DNA of 64,000 bases from Imbricaverruca yamaguchii (taxonomy: Eukaryota > Arthropoda > Thecostraca > Neoverrucidae), in assembly GCA_034440575.1 (NCBI GenBank), contig JAOTOL010001464.1, positions 977,001-1,041,000 on the forward strand. The letters run 5' to 3'. The notes under the pieces are model-generated. The model was not told the origin of the DNA and searched no databases. It saw nothing but the letters and a program-made list of their open reading frames with translations. Position numbers and translations under genes: made by a program. Positions 1 to 8,967 of the stretch are shown one piece after another; within the stretch, counting starts at the first letter, position 1; each line of letters opens with the position of its first letter.

Positions 1-505
1 TGGGCGTGTGTTCCGTATGAGTGACGGCAGTGTTGCCGGTGCGTGTGTTCCGGGGTCGCCGGTGCGTGTGTTCCGTGTGAGTGACGGCAGTGTCGCCGGT
101 GCGTGTGTTCCGTATGAGTGACGACGGTGTCGCCGGCGCGTGTGTTCCGTGTGAGTGACTGCAGTGTCGCCGGTTCGTGTGTTCCGTATGAGTGATGACA
201 GTGTTGCCGGTGCGTGTGTTCCGTATGAGTGATGACAGTGTTGCCGGTGCGTGTGTTCCGTATGAGTGATGACAGTGTCGCCGGCGTGTGTGTTCCGTAT
301 GAGTGACGGCAGTGTCGCCGGCGCCTGTGTTCCGTGTGAGTGACGGCAGTGTCGCCGACGCGTGTGTTCCGTGTGAGTGACAGCAGTGTCGCTGGCGTGT
401 GTGTTCCGTATGAGTGACGGCAGTGTCGCCGGCGCGTGTGTTCCGTATGAGTGACGGCAGTGTTGCCGGTGCGTGTGTTCCGTATGAGTGACGGCAGTGT
501 CGCCG
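1..505. repeat. 37-bp minisatellite array
   Basis: About 13 head-to-tail copies of a GC-rich unit of about 37 bp, each with a GTGACGGCAGTGTCGCCGG core and a GTGTGTTCCGTATGA end. Copies differ by single substitutions (GTATGA/GTGTGA, TGTTGCC/TGTCGCC). The array runs off the left edge of the window, so its full size is unknown. Confidence 0.93.
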
Positions 506-509
506 ATGC

Positions 510-728
510 GTGACCGAGACATCCCGTCGGCAGGTGTTCATGTGGGTGGGCGTACCTCTACTGTGCGCCGGCGCGGCGCTCTGGACCGTCTACCTGTATA
601 CCACCGGACGCTGCAAGTACTGCCCACTCTGCCCGGGGGCACGCAAGCGCCGCCGGCTGCGGAAGAGCTTCCAGACACAGGTGGGCGCCGGCGCCTCCTT
701 CACCGACAAGTGCGCCGATGGCGACTGA
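510..728 (+). CDS. Possible exon of a small single-pass membrane protein, unknown
   Basis: This open frame directly follows the 37-bp array. It contains a hydrophobic stretch of about 20 residues (FMWVGVPLLCAGAALWTVYL), then a cysteine cluster CKYCPLC and a strongly basic patch ARKRRRLRKSF, and ends at TGA. That order (membrane helix, then basic cytosolic side) is what a small integral membrane protein shows, and the composition differs from the neighbouring repeats. There is no convincing ATG: the frame opens at a GTG and the first Met is inside the helix. If real, it is probably a 3' exon whose acceptor could be the CAG at about 540. I do not recognise a family. Confidence 0.25.
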   Translation: MTETSRRQVFMWVGVPLLCAGAALWTVYLYTTGRCKYCPLCPGARKRRRLRKSFQTQVGAGASFTDKCADGD

Positions 729-746
729 CGACGCGTCTGTATTGAC

Positions 747-1620
747 CGGCCGTCGACGTGCACTCGCTTTGTACTAAGGATTGTTGCTGGCTAAGTGCGT
801 GCGGTGCATGGAGGTATACATATACGTTTCGTGCGTGCAAACGTCGGCCAACGCTGTGTGATATCGAGCGCCTTCTCGGGGTGTTCAAGACAGAATAGTA
901 TGCGGAATCTTGGCAGGTGTTCGAGACAAGGTGATGTGTAGAATGAGCATTGATCATGCCGTGAAAACTATAGTTCTTTATATGTCGCCGTGAGCATAGG
1001 ATAACGCGTACGCAGAACACAATCCACGAGTACCACCGCCTAAGCTGACCACGTCTCAGAATGCTTGAGGCTGTTATGAGCGTACCTCGCATGACTCGCG
1101 ACCTATCCTGGGTGACCTCTGACAAGTCGCATGATCCGTGTCGTATGACGTGACTTTGTGCGACATGTGACCCGCGATTTGACCTCGTGCGACACGTGAC
1201 CAGATTTGGTGTTCTGTGAGAGGTGTGGACTAACCTCATTCATGGGCCCGTCGAGGTATTGTCATAGGACCACTCCGTCTCTGGATGGCCGCCATTTCTT
1301 CAGAGGAGAGCCTATGGCTGAATAATTCGAAGTGCCGCGAGCATGTCCCTTTCCTCCCCAGGGGTGGCTATGGCTGAAACAAATATTGAGTGGTGCACTG
1401 AAGTCCGTCTCTTGTCCGATAAATTCTGGGGGGACGAGGAAGATACACTCGAGCACACGAAAATGTCGTCTTTTTCTCAGAGTTTCTCACCTCTGAGAGT
1501 TTATCAGAGGTGTCTCCGACTTAAACATTCGATGGGGATTGCGCTCGAGTCTTCCCGAATGGGCGCCTCTGTACATGTCATTGTAACTGTTTGTTTGCAT
1601 TTCACTATTTGACTGATGAT
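747..1620. other. No gene seen
   Basis: Mixed sequence without a supportable gene. About 1080-1205 is a degenerate run of short units containing TGTGACC/CGCATGAC, resembling the 80-bp repeats downstream. Open frames here show no domain. Confidence 0.5.
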
Positions 1621-1684
1621 GTTATGGGCGCCGCATGACCGACGCACTTGATGCACCCCTAAACCCCAATAACCAACCAACCGA
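1621..1684 (+). mobile_element. LINE 3'-hairpin tail (solo)
   Basis: This carries the terminal hairpin and CCAATAACCAACCAACC tail shared with the I-type LINEs at 8019-8078 and 8375-8435 (plus-strand orientation here). No LINE coding sequence is seen upstream. A target-site duplication is not clear; only a weak CTGATG match flanks it. Confidence 0.7.
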
Positions 1685-1754
1685 CCCTGCCTGATGGAGG
1701 CAAATTTTCATGGGGGATATGCCCACAGTGCCCCTCACCCTGTACCCGCCCCTG

Positions 1755-2060
1755 GCCTCATGTGACCTGTAAGTTGACCTCACGTGACAGTTGAGCCGAT
1801 GTCTGGAGACGGGTATCACTTTGAGCGTGTATTTGTGTTACGTGACCTGTGACCTGATCTCGTGTGACCTGTGCGCCAGTATCTGGAGGCGGGTATCACC
1901 TCGGGTGTGTACTCATGTTACGTGACCTGTGACCTGATCTCGTGTGACCTGTGCGCCAGTATCTGGAGGCGGGTATCACCTCGGGTGTGTACTCATGTTA
2001 CGTGACCTGTGACCTGATCTCGTGTGACCTGTGCGCTAGTGTCTGGAGGCGGGTAACCTG
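1755..2060. repeat. 80-bp tandem repeat with DR1-like motifs
   Basis: Nearly four copies of an 80-bp unit; those beginning at 1841, 1921 and 2001 are almost identical, and the first copy is diverged. Each of the three contains TGACCTGTGACCT, which is two AGGTCA half-sites spaced by one base on the other strand. Confidence 0.9.
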
Positions 2061-2259
2061 GCAGGTGTGCACGCGTCACACCAGCCGGCAGCCGTGGCTC
2101 CACAGGAGCACGAGCAGCTGATGTACCACGCTGTGGAGGAGACCAGCGGGTGAGCTGTCGTACTGGCGCGCTGCGCTGTCGCATGGTCTCCGACATGCAC
2201 TAAAATACACTGTCGCACCGTGCATCGTACGGTGTCACACTACCGCACTCTGTCGTACC

Positions 2260-3140
2260 ACTGTCTGCCGTCTCATCATACAGTGGCGAGCGCTGTCGTG
2301 CCGTCTGTCGTAGCACTGTCTGCCGTCTCATCATACGGTGGCGAGCGCTGTCGTGCCGTCTGTCGTATCACTGTCTGCCGTCTCATCATACAGTGGCGAG
2401 CGCTGTCGTGCCGTCTGTCGTATCACTGTCTGCCGTCTCATCATACAGTGGCGAGCGCTGTCGTGCCGTCTGTCGTATCACTGTCTGCCGTCTCCTCATA
2501 CAGTGGCGAGCGCTGTCGTGCCGCCTGACGTACACTGTCTGCCGTCTCCTCATACAGTGGCGAGCGCTGTCGTGCCGTCTGTCGTATCACTGTCTGCCGT
2601 CTCATCATACAGTGGCGAGCGCTGTCGTGCCGTCTGTCGTATCACTGTCTGCCGTCTCATCATACAGTGGCGAGCGCTGTCGTGCCGTCTGTCGTATCAC
2701 TGTCTGCCGTCTCCTCATACAGTGGCGAGCGCTGTCGTGCCGTCTGTCGTATCACTGTCTGCCGTCTCATCATACAGTGGCGAGCGCTGTCGTGCCGTCT
2801 GTCGTATCACTGTCTGCCGTCTCCTCATACAGTGGCGAGCGCTGTCGTGCCGCCTGACGTACACTGTCTGCCGTCTCCTCATACAGTGGCGAGCGCTGTC
2901 GTGCCGTCTGTCGTATCACTGTCTGCCGTCTTATCATACAGTGGCGAGCGCTGTCGTGCCGTCTGTCGTACACTGTCTGCCGTCTCCTCATACAGTGGCG
3001 AGCGCTGTCGTGCCGTCTGTCGTATCACTGTCTGCCGTCTCCTCATACAGTGGCGAGCGCTGTCGTGCCGTCTGTCGTATCACTGTCTGCCGTCTCATCA
3101 TACAGTGGCGAGCGCTGTCGTGCCTTCTGACGTGCACTGT
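2260..3140. repeat. 55-bp satellite array
   Basis: About 16 copies of a 55-bp unit containing CAGTGGCGAGCGCTGTCGTG and CTGTCTGCCGTCTC, with occasional slightly shorter variants that replace GTCGTATCACTG by GACGTACACTG. The unit has no stop codon in several frames and 55 is not a multiple of three, so long open frames up to 290 codons run through it. These are artefacts, not genes. Confidence 0.95.
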
Positions 3141-3199
3141 CATACACCGTCATGGGCGCTGGATAGTCAGTGCAGTTGAGGCGCGCCAAAACCGTAACG

Positions 3200-3360
3200 G
3201 CCAACTATAGTCGTATGCTGTGTTGCACCGCTGCATGCTGTCGCATGCCGACATATGCTGTCACGTACTATCGCATATTGCGACACAATGGCATACGCTG
3301 TCATACATTGTCGTGTGTTGTCACGTACTGTCACCCACCGTGGTTCGCTGTCATATTCTG
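3200..3360. repeat. Degenerate short-period repeat
   Basis: Imperfect repetition of about 15-25 bp built on GCTGTCGCAT / GTCACGTACTGTC. It directly follows the 55-bp array and shares the GCTGTC(G/A) core, so it may be decayed array sequence. Confidence 0.5.
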
Positions 3361-3611
3361 CCAGCCGCCCCATAAGCTCACTTGGTTGGAGTGCCGGCTT
3401 GCACTGGTCTCCCCTGTCCGGGCAAAACAGGATTTGAGTCTCTTGAAGCACCCGAATTAATTAAGTGATTATCGAAAGCGAGCGTTGTTTTTAGCGCCTT
3501 AAGTTTTATCGGATGGCTGTATTCTTTAAATATGTATACTGAGTATTGTGTTAAGCACTTGTACTGACGAAGTAACACGCAGTGTAACATAGCATGCAAT
3601 GTGCAATTTTC

Positions 3612-3985
3612 GGCATGCCTGAGTGGGTTCTGGTGCTGCGTGTGTCCCGTGACCTTGACCTGGTCGTGGCCGACAGTCTGAGGACACGGTGCTGGAGGGG
3701 GTTTGGGTGTGGGGTACCTTGACCTGGTCGTGGCCGCGTCTGGAGGACACGGATGCCTGAGTGGGTTCTGGTGTTGTGTGTGTCCCGTGACCTTGACCTG
3801 GTCGTGACCGACAGTCTGGAGGACACGGATGCCTGAGTGGGTTCTGGTGCTGCGTGTGTCCCGTGACCTTGACCTGGTCGTGGCCGACAGTCTGGAGGAC
3901 ACGGATGCCTGAGTGGGCTCTGGTGCTGCGTGTGTCCCGTGACCTTGACCTGGTCGTGGCCGACAGTCTGGAGGACACGGATGCC
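3612..3985. repeat. 76-bp tandem repeat
   Basis: About five copies of a 76-bp unit; the second is rearranged. The unit reads GGATGCCTGAGTGGGTTCTG, then CGTGACCTTGACCTGGTCGT, and ends AGTCTGGAGGACAC. Each unit carries TGACCTTGA, whose complement TCAAGGTCA matches the extended half-site of FTZ-F1/ERR-type nuclear receptors. No coding function is apparent. Confidence 0.92.
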
Positions 3986-4039
3986 ATGCTGTCGAGCCGG
4001 CTCCGCCCCGTGCTGAGACCCATGCAAACATCCATCTAG

Positions 4040-4500
4040 CGACTGGTGAGAAGACTACAGCTTGCTAGTCCGACCGCTGCCGTCGCTGCGGTAGATGAAG
4101 TAGTCTCAACTGGTACCTGCCAAGGTTTCTGGGACACTTCTCGGATGTTGCGATGGCCTCTTTCAATGTAAGGTATTATTTCGTGTTGCCTGGAAATTAT
4201 CATTTAGTGGAGATGTTTGCCTTCATCCTCTGGAGCTTTGATTATTTGTCTGCACACAATGTCATGTGAACCATAGCAGATAAACAAGTATAATTGAAAT
4301 GAGTGAAGCTAAACACGTATGGCTCCACCTGGTTCTGGTTTTCAATGTCGTGTGCCTATCCTAGATTCACTTCTCATCTTCCACCATGCACAGGTCGTTT
4401 TGTTCTTCGTCTGCTCAATGAATGGAACATTTTTGTTTAGAGCATTGCCTTTTCTTTAAAAAAAAATATACTTATCAACTCGAATCCAATTAGTCAAGAT
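4040..4500. other. No gene seen
   Basis: AT-richer single-copy-looking sequence. No domain-bearing open frame, repeat or RNA gene recognised. Confidence 0.5.
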
Positions 4501-4502
4501 AG

Positions 4503-4510
4503 TATAAATA
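4503..4510 (+). promoter_or_regulatory. Possible TATA box
   Basis: TATAAATA, with GTTCTGATCAAC about 25 bp downstream as a weak initiator. It lies about 190 bp upstream of a small ORF with a signal-peptide-like start. This is inference from spacing only. Confidence 0.15.
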
Positions 4511-4701
4511 CGCTGGCAGGCGTTCTGATCAACTTTTCCCGTTGCCGGCTATTGATAGGTATATTGCGTTTGTATTATCTAAAAATATTTAAGTGTTCAG
4601 ATGGTGGAAATGTGACTACGGCGGCCGCCCAAATTGTATGGGAAACCGAGCTCCCTAGACTGGTCCAACCTTGTGTGGCTGCCACCTGCATCACAAGAGT
4701 A

Positions 4702-4863
4702 ATGACAGCGTTACTGGTTTTAGCCATCTTCTTCTGTTGGGACCTGGTCAAATGTGACGTTCTGCATGGCGTAGTTTGTGCTGACCCAACATCCGAGCGG
4801 AGCGGCCGGGTTCAGCACTGCCGGCCACTGCGACTGACGCTGCAGACCCTGACCGCTGATTGA
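4702..4863 (+). CDS. Possible small secreted peptide, unknown
   Basis: A 53-codon frame from an ATG. It starts MTALLVLAIFFCWDLVKC, which looks like a short signal peptide core, and continues with further cysteines (GVVCAD and VQHC) before TGA. The open frame extends upstream of this ATG without another good start. A TATA-like element lies about 190 bp upstream. No homologue is recognised and a frame this short can arise by chance. A spliced transcript reading through here is also possible. Confidence 0.18.
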   Translation: MTALLVLAIFFCWDLVKCDVLHGVVCADPTSERSGRVQHCRPLRLTLQTLTAD

Positions 4864-5077
4864 TCCTGGGCTGCCCACTGAAAACACGGCTTTGTCGTGG
4901 ACGCTTTTACCGGCAGGTGTGACCGGCGCGGGTCTGCGCCGCCAGCAGGACCTGACGGCGCTCTCCGCCCAGACGCTACCTGCCGCCGGCGCTCTCCACC
5001 TCTCTCTCTCTCTCTCTCACCACGCTGCCTAGCGAGCTGCCTCGGCGGGCGGCAGCGCGCGGTGGCCGGTGGTCCGG

Positions 5078-5195
5078 CAGCGGGTCCGGCAGCGGGTCCA
5101 GCAGTGGGTCCAGCAGTGGGTCCAGCAGTGGGTCCGGCAGTGGGTCCGGCAGCGGGTCCAGCAGTGGGTCCAGCAGTGAGTCCGGCAGTGGGTCT
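5078..5195. repeat. 12-bp minisatellite in a CpG-rich block
   Basis: About ten copies of GGTCC(A/G)GCAG(C/T)G. Because 12 is a multiple of three, it reads as Gly-Pro-Ala-Val/Ala repeats in one frame and stays open in others. It sits in a GC/CpG-rich stretch (about 4900-5340) preceded by a (CT)n tract at about 4999-5020. The block could be a CpG-island promoter, but no transcript structure is evident. Confidence 0.85.
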
Positions 5196-5344
5196 GGCAC
5201 CGCGGCCGGCCGCGCCGCTCCACCTCCGGCGCCAGTCTGGCGCCGACAGCTCCCACTGCGCATGCGCGCCGGGCGACCAATGGCGGCGAGCTGGCACCAC
5301 CGAGTCCGTCCAGTCTGGTGCGGATCGGCCGCACGTGCGGTAGT

Positions 5345-6620
5345 ATGTCGTGACAGTGCGCTCCCAGCCGCTTTTACTGAGGTGTCTGCAGGATTGGCGT
5401 GTGATTGATTCATCATGAATTTCCAAATGCATGCTTTGAACTGTGATTAAGCGAAAATGTTGGTGCCTGTGCATTGAACAGAGCATAGGTTTGTCATTAT
5501 TTGGATGCTACTTGTGGCCACTTATGGGAACAAAGAAATGTGATATCAGATTTCCATTATTTTACTGACGTGCATAGAAGAGATGATGGCGCGAAATTTC
5601 GAACCGTTTTGGTGTACGTACATGTTTATGCGTGCAGATATTTTTGGGCAACATTGAAGCTCCGATCGTTCGTTCGTGGTTCATGTATGTGCGTGTGTGC
5701 GAGCGCGCGCCCGCCCGCGGTCAAGCTGGCGGGTGGATTTTTTTGCTGCAGTCATGTGTGCGAGCATGATCAATGGCGATGAGTGCCTTCCGTGTGTTTT
5801 TCTTGTCTCCATTGCAGCTCGTAGCAGCCGCCTGTGTTCTGTAGCAACAGGATCTGATTTAATAATCGATCTGATGTCCTGTGGTGACATGTTTGTGTAG
5901 ATCTGACTCGATCTGCTGCTCTATCTAGTCCCTTTTCCATTTTTGCGGTGCCTTCTTCGCTTGTCGGGTTTTCTCCGCTGTTGTATCGATTTGCTGTTTT
6001 CCACAGTTTGTGTTGGTCTGTCGTTTGTGGTGTAGTCTGGGGTGTGCGTGTGTTGCACGTTTCACACCATGCGACGAGTAGTGTGTTGCAGTCTGAGCCT
6101 CCAGTGGCTGAATCTGGAACTCACTTTTGCTGTCGCCTGTGGAATAGTTTTATATTGGTAAATGTCCATTCAGTGTTCATCACTATCAATTCAAGGGTTG
6201 TTTTATCATACCATTTTCTTCATAAAATACATAAATTTTAAGCATTTGTGCAAGTTTTGCTCCAGAAAATGTGCTACCTCCAAAGGCGGCATGGCCCCAG
6301 TCCCCGCCAGTGGCCAGTGATCGAGGAAATGTCAACTGGCAGCTAACCACATATCGACCATTGGTTGCAGGACTTTGATTATACGATCCGGAATTTAGTT
6401 CTTTAGCTTATTTAATAGCTGGTGAATGTTGCATTGACTCACGCTGCTGTTGAGACTTGTGTGATGTAGACTCGGTGTTGATTTGTCTTGTTTTGAGCCC
6501 ATTGTCGGCCCGTATGCAGTCCGCTGGCGAGGTGAGGTTGGTGTAAAAAAGGTGTGATTTTCCGATTCTGCGGTCTCACTATGCAGCTAGCAACAGTATT
6601 ATGGAAGCTTGAATCTTCAA
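5345..6620. other. No gene seen
   Basis: Moderately T-rich sequence on the plus strand. Several short open frames, none with a recognisable domain. No tandem repeats. Confidence 0.5.
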
Positions 6621-6634
6621 CGACCGGTGTCGTC

Positions 6635-6689
6635 ATGGGCGTTACATGACCAATGTAGTCGATGCGCCCTAAAGCCCTAATAACTAACT
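6635..6689 (+). mobile_element. 55-bp hairpin retroposon (LINE 3' end only), with TSD
   Basis: The insert consists only of the LINE hairpin (ATGGGCGTTACATGACC ... GTCGATGCGCCC) plus the tail AGCCCTAATAACTAACT. It is flanked by GACCGGTGTCGTC at 6622-6634 and GACCGGCGTCGTC at 6690-6702, a 13-bp duplication with one mismatch. The stem closes as GGGCGU with GCGCCC (one wobble pair). No LINE coding sequence is attached, so the insertion is complete at 55 bp. Confidence 0.82.
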
Positions 6690-6939
6690 GACCGGCGTCG
6701 TCCGTCCGCCGGGTGGCCAGACAAGCCAGCATCAACGGCCGCCATACGCGGTGCAGGACAGCACTGGCCTATTGGATCCGTAGTATTCGATCGCCATATA
6801 ATGTTGTCGGCCGTTGATATTCTACACTGCGTGTTGTGATTTGATATGGATCTAGCTCGTCTGCAGCGTGACAGACAGCTGGGTGTCTTATGCTGTCGGG
6901 GTTTTCTGGAGGTCAATCTTCACATGTTTTGCCCCGGCT

Positions 6940-8078
6940 GGGCATGCATGCGTGTTCGCAATGTTAAACGTGTCCCGCTTGTTGTGACGCCCCCATGGAG
7001 ACTTCTCTCGTTACAACCGAGGATAGATATCAGCTTAGCTGACACCCGCAAAGGGGATTCTGGCAGATGAGTTTCGAGCACGAACTTTGGAGCACGTGTC
7101 GACATTTTATAATACCCACGCCAAATTTTTTACGGACGGATCAAAGACAGACGCTGGGGATTGGAAGTGCGTTTGTGTGCGAGACAGCCACTAGATCGTT
7201 CACGTTACCAAAGCACGTATCCGTCTACACGTCAGAGCTCGTTACAATATACAAAGCACTTGCTTTCATAGAGGTCGAGACCTATGAGAATCATGTCATC
7301 TTATCCGACTCGTTGAGCAGCCTTCTGTCACTTACCGGTTTTAATCCCACTGACCCATTAGTGTATATCTTATGCCGCCTGACTATATTAGATAACGCAG
7401 GAAAAATCGTCCACTTCTGTTGGATCCCTAGCCACATAGGTATCGCAGGCAATGAACAAGCCGATCGTGCTGCTAGGGGAGCGGTACACGCCCCATTGCG
7501 GAGAGCACTCCCAATCCCCGCCAAGGACTATAATTCAGGTATCTTAGCTTTTCTAACAAGTGGCAAGCGAGTTGGGATACGCTTGTTTCCAATAAATTAC
7601 AAACAATTGAGCCGTACTGGGCCAGTGGATGTCATGCTCGCGTAGCACAAGGCTAAACGAGGTGACGCTTTGCCGTCTACGAATAGGTCACACTTACGCC
7701 ACCCATGGCTACTTACTTAGTGGTGAAAATAAATCACTGTGCTCTAGATGTGGAGCAGTACTAACTGTTAGCCACGTTCTAATTTCATGCCCGAGGCTTT
7801 GCCTTCAGCGCCGTCGGTATTTCGGGAGTGACCAGGTTCACTCACTCCTAGCAGTGCTAGGCGACAAATCACAGGTTGTGGAATCCGGAAGGCTCTTCAG
7901 CTTCCTATGCGATGTGAAGTTTTACGTTATTTACCTAGGGCGTTAACATCTAGATACGCCAGAAAAGATAATGCTTGTAATATGAGGGATGTCATAGCTA
8001 CCCTGGGAACAATTAACAGTTATGGGCGTTAAATGACCTAGTAGTCGGCGCGCCCTTATACCCAAATAATCAATCAAA
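6940..8078 (+). mobile_element. 5'-truncated I-type LINE: RNase H, Cys/His domain, 3' hairpin
   Basis: Plus-strand remnant of the LINE type found complete at 8375-14767. The linker before RNase H is visible near 6985-7065 (WRLLSLQPRIDISL). The RNase H domain follows, with TDGSKTDAG in one frame and GIGSAFVCETATRSF in the next, so there is a frameshift near 7155. It also keeps a SDSLSSLLSL segment and FCWIPSHIGIAGNEQADRAA. A second frame change near 7600-7650 leads to the terminal Cys/His domain with RLRIGHTYATHGYLL and CSRCGAVLTVSHVLISCP. The coding part ends at 7946. The 3' hairpin and AT-rich tail follow at 8019-8078. Confidence 0.88.
7067..7946 (+). pseudogene. LINE ORF2 fragment: RNase H and C-terminal Cys/His domain
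   Basis: Two overlapping frames (7067-7645 and 7629-7946) encode successive parts of one protein end. The first holds the RNase H core, ending near the Ala-rich ADRAARGAVHAPLRRALP. The second holds RLRIGHTYATHGYLL and a C-x2-C...H-x4-C cluster. In autonomous LINEs of this group RNase H removes template RNA and the cluster is a presumed nucleic-acid-binding end. The frame changes and missing EN/RT regions make it non-functional. Confidence 0.85.
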
Positions 8079-8374
8079 GGACATACATGCGCGAGCTACT
8101 TTTGCTCACACAGTTATGTTGCCTGCTCATATATAATCCCACAGGCAGGGAGAGGGGAGCAGCAGGAGTGCGCGCCTCTTTTTTACGAACACAGGCGTGT
8201 TGTACGGATTCCTGCAATGCTATAGAATGCCTAATGTGTGTTGTCTAATTTTCCACATGGTGCGTACGTCCATTGCTGTGTTCCGAGTAATCGGATGTCA
8301 TCAATTCAGCGAAAATTAATCTCAAGTGTTAAATTTTATTTTGCTGGTTACTCGTATCATCGTTCGATAGTTCG
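8079..8374. other. Spacer between two LINE copies
   Basis: AT-rich sequence between the tail of the plus-strand LINE fragment and the tail of the minus-strand full-length LINE. The last 14 bases (8361-8374, CGTTCGATAGTTCG) are the left target-site duplication of the latter. Confidence 0.7.
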
Positions 8375-8499
8375 TTAGTTAGTTATTTGGGCTTAGGGGC
8401 GCTTCGACTGCTTCGGTCATAGAGCGCCCATAACAATGCTAGATCGACAGCTTATGATGATTGGTGCCAACAGTAGTATACGAACATTCAGAATACGGG

Positions 8500-8830
8500 C
8501 AGATATCAGTGAAACAGTGAAAGAAAAGAGCAAGCGCTATCAAACATCAGTGAAACAATGAAACGGGAGTAACATCAGTGACATAGTGAAACGGGCGTAA
8601 CATAAGTGGAACAGAAAGAGCAAGCGCGAGCAAACAGCAGAACAATGAAATGGAAGTAACATCAGTGAAACAGTGAATCAGAAAGAGCAAGCGCGAGGAA
8701 ACATCAGTGGAGCAGTGAAACGGGAGCAACATGAGTGAAACAGAAAGAGCACACATCAGTGGAAGAGTGAAATGGGAGTAACATCAGTGAAACGGTGAAA
8801 TAGCAAGAGCAAGTGCAAGCGAAAATCAGT
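8500..8830. repeat. Degenerate minisatellite in the LINE 3' region
   Basis: Imperfect repeats of AACATCAGTGAAACAGTGAA and GAAAGAGCAAGCGCGAG, roughly 24-60 bp apart, between the ORF2 stop and the terminal hairpin. The plus-strand copy of this LINE type (7947-8018) lacks this segment. Confidence 0.8.
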
Positions 8831-8967
8831 TGGAGCGACATGCCATGGTTCCGAGCGTATGGTGCTGCACGTCAGTGGTGTGTAAATCGCTTTGAAGGCA
8901 ACATTCGATAAAAAGCGAAACAGTTGTCCCGAAGTTCGTCGCCATGCTTTGTTACCAAGTTTACATA

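Noticed and set aside
1..505. CRISPR-like array
   Set aside because: Units are contiguous with no unique spacers, and the sequence is eukaryotic; the same applies to the 55-, 46-, 35-, 32- and 28-bp arrays.
1621..1684. Fifth complete hairpin retroposon
   Set aside because: Sequence fits, but a convincing target-site duplication was not found, so it is listed only as a solo tail.
2220..3210. Open frames up to 290 codons (plus strand)
   Set aside because: They run through the 55-bp satellite, are open in several frames at once, and encode only the repeat.
4812..5486. 224-codon frame with Ala-Gly-Pro-Thr repeats
   Set aside because: Caused by the 12-bp repeat in a CpG-rich block; several frames are open at once.
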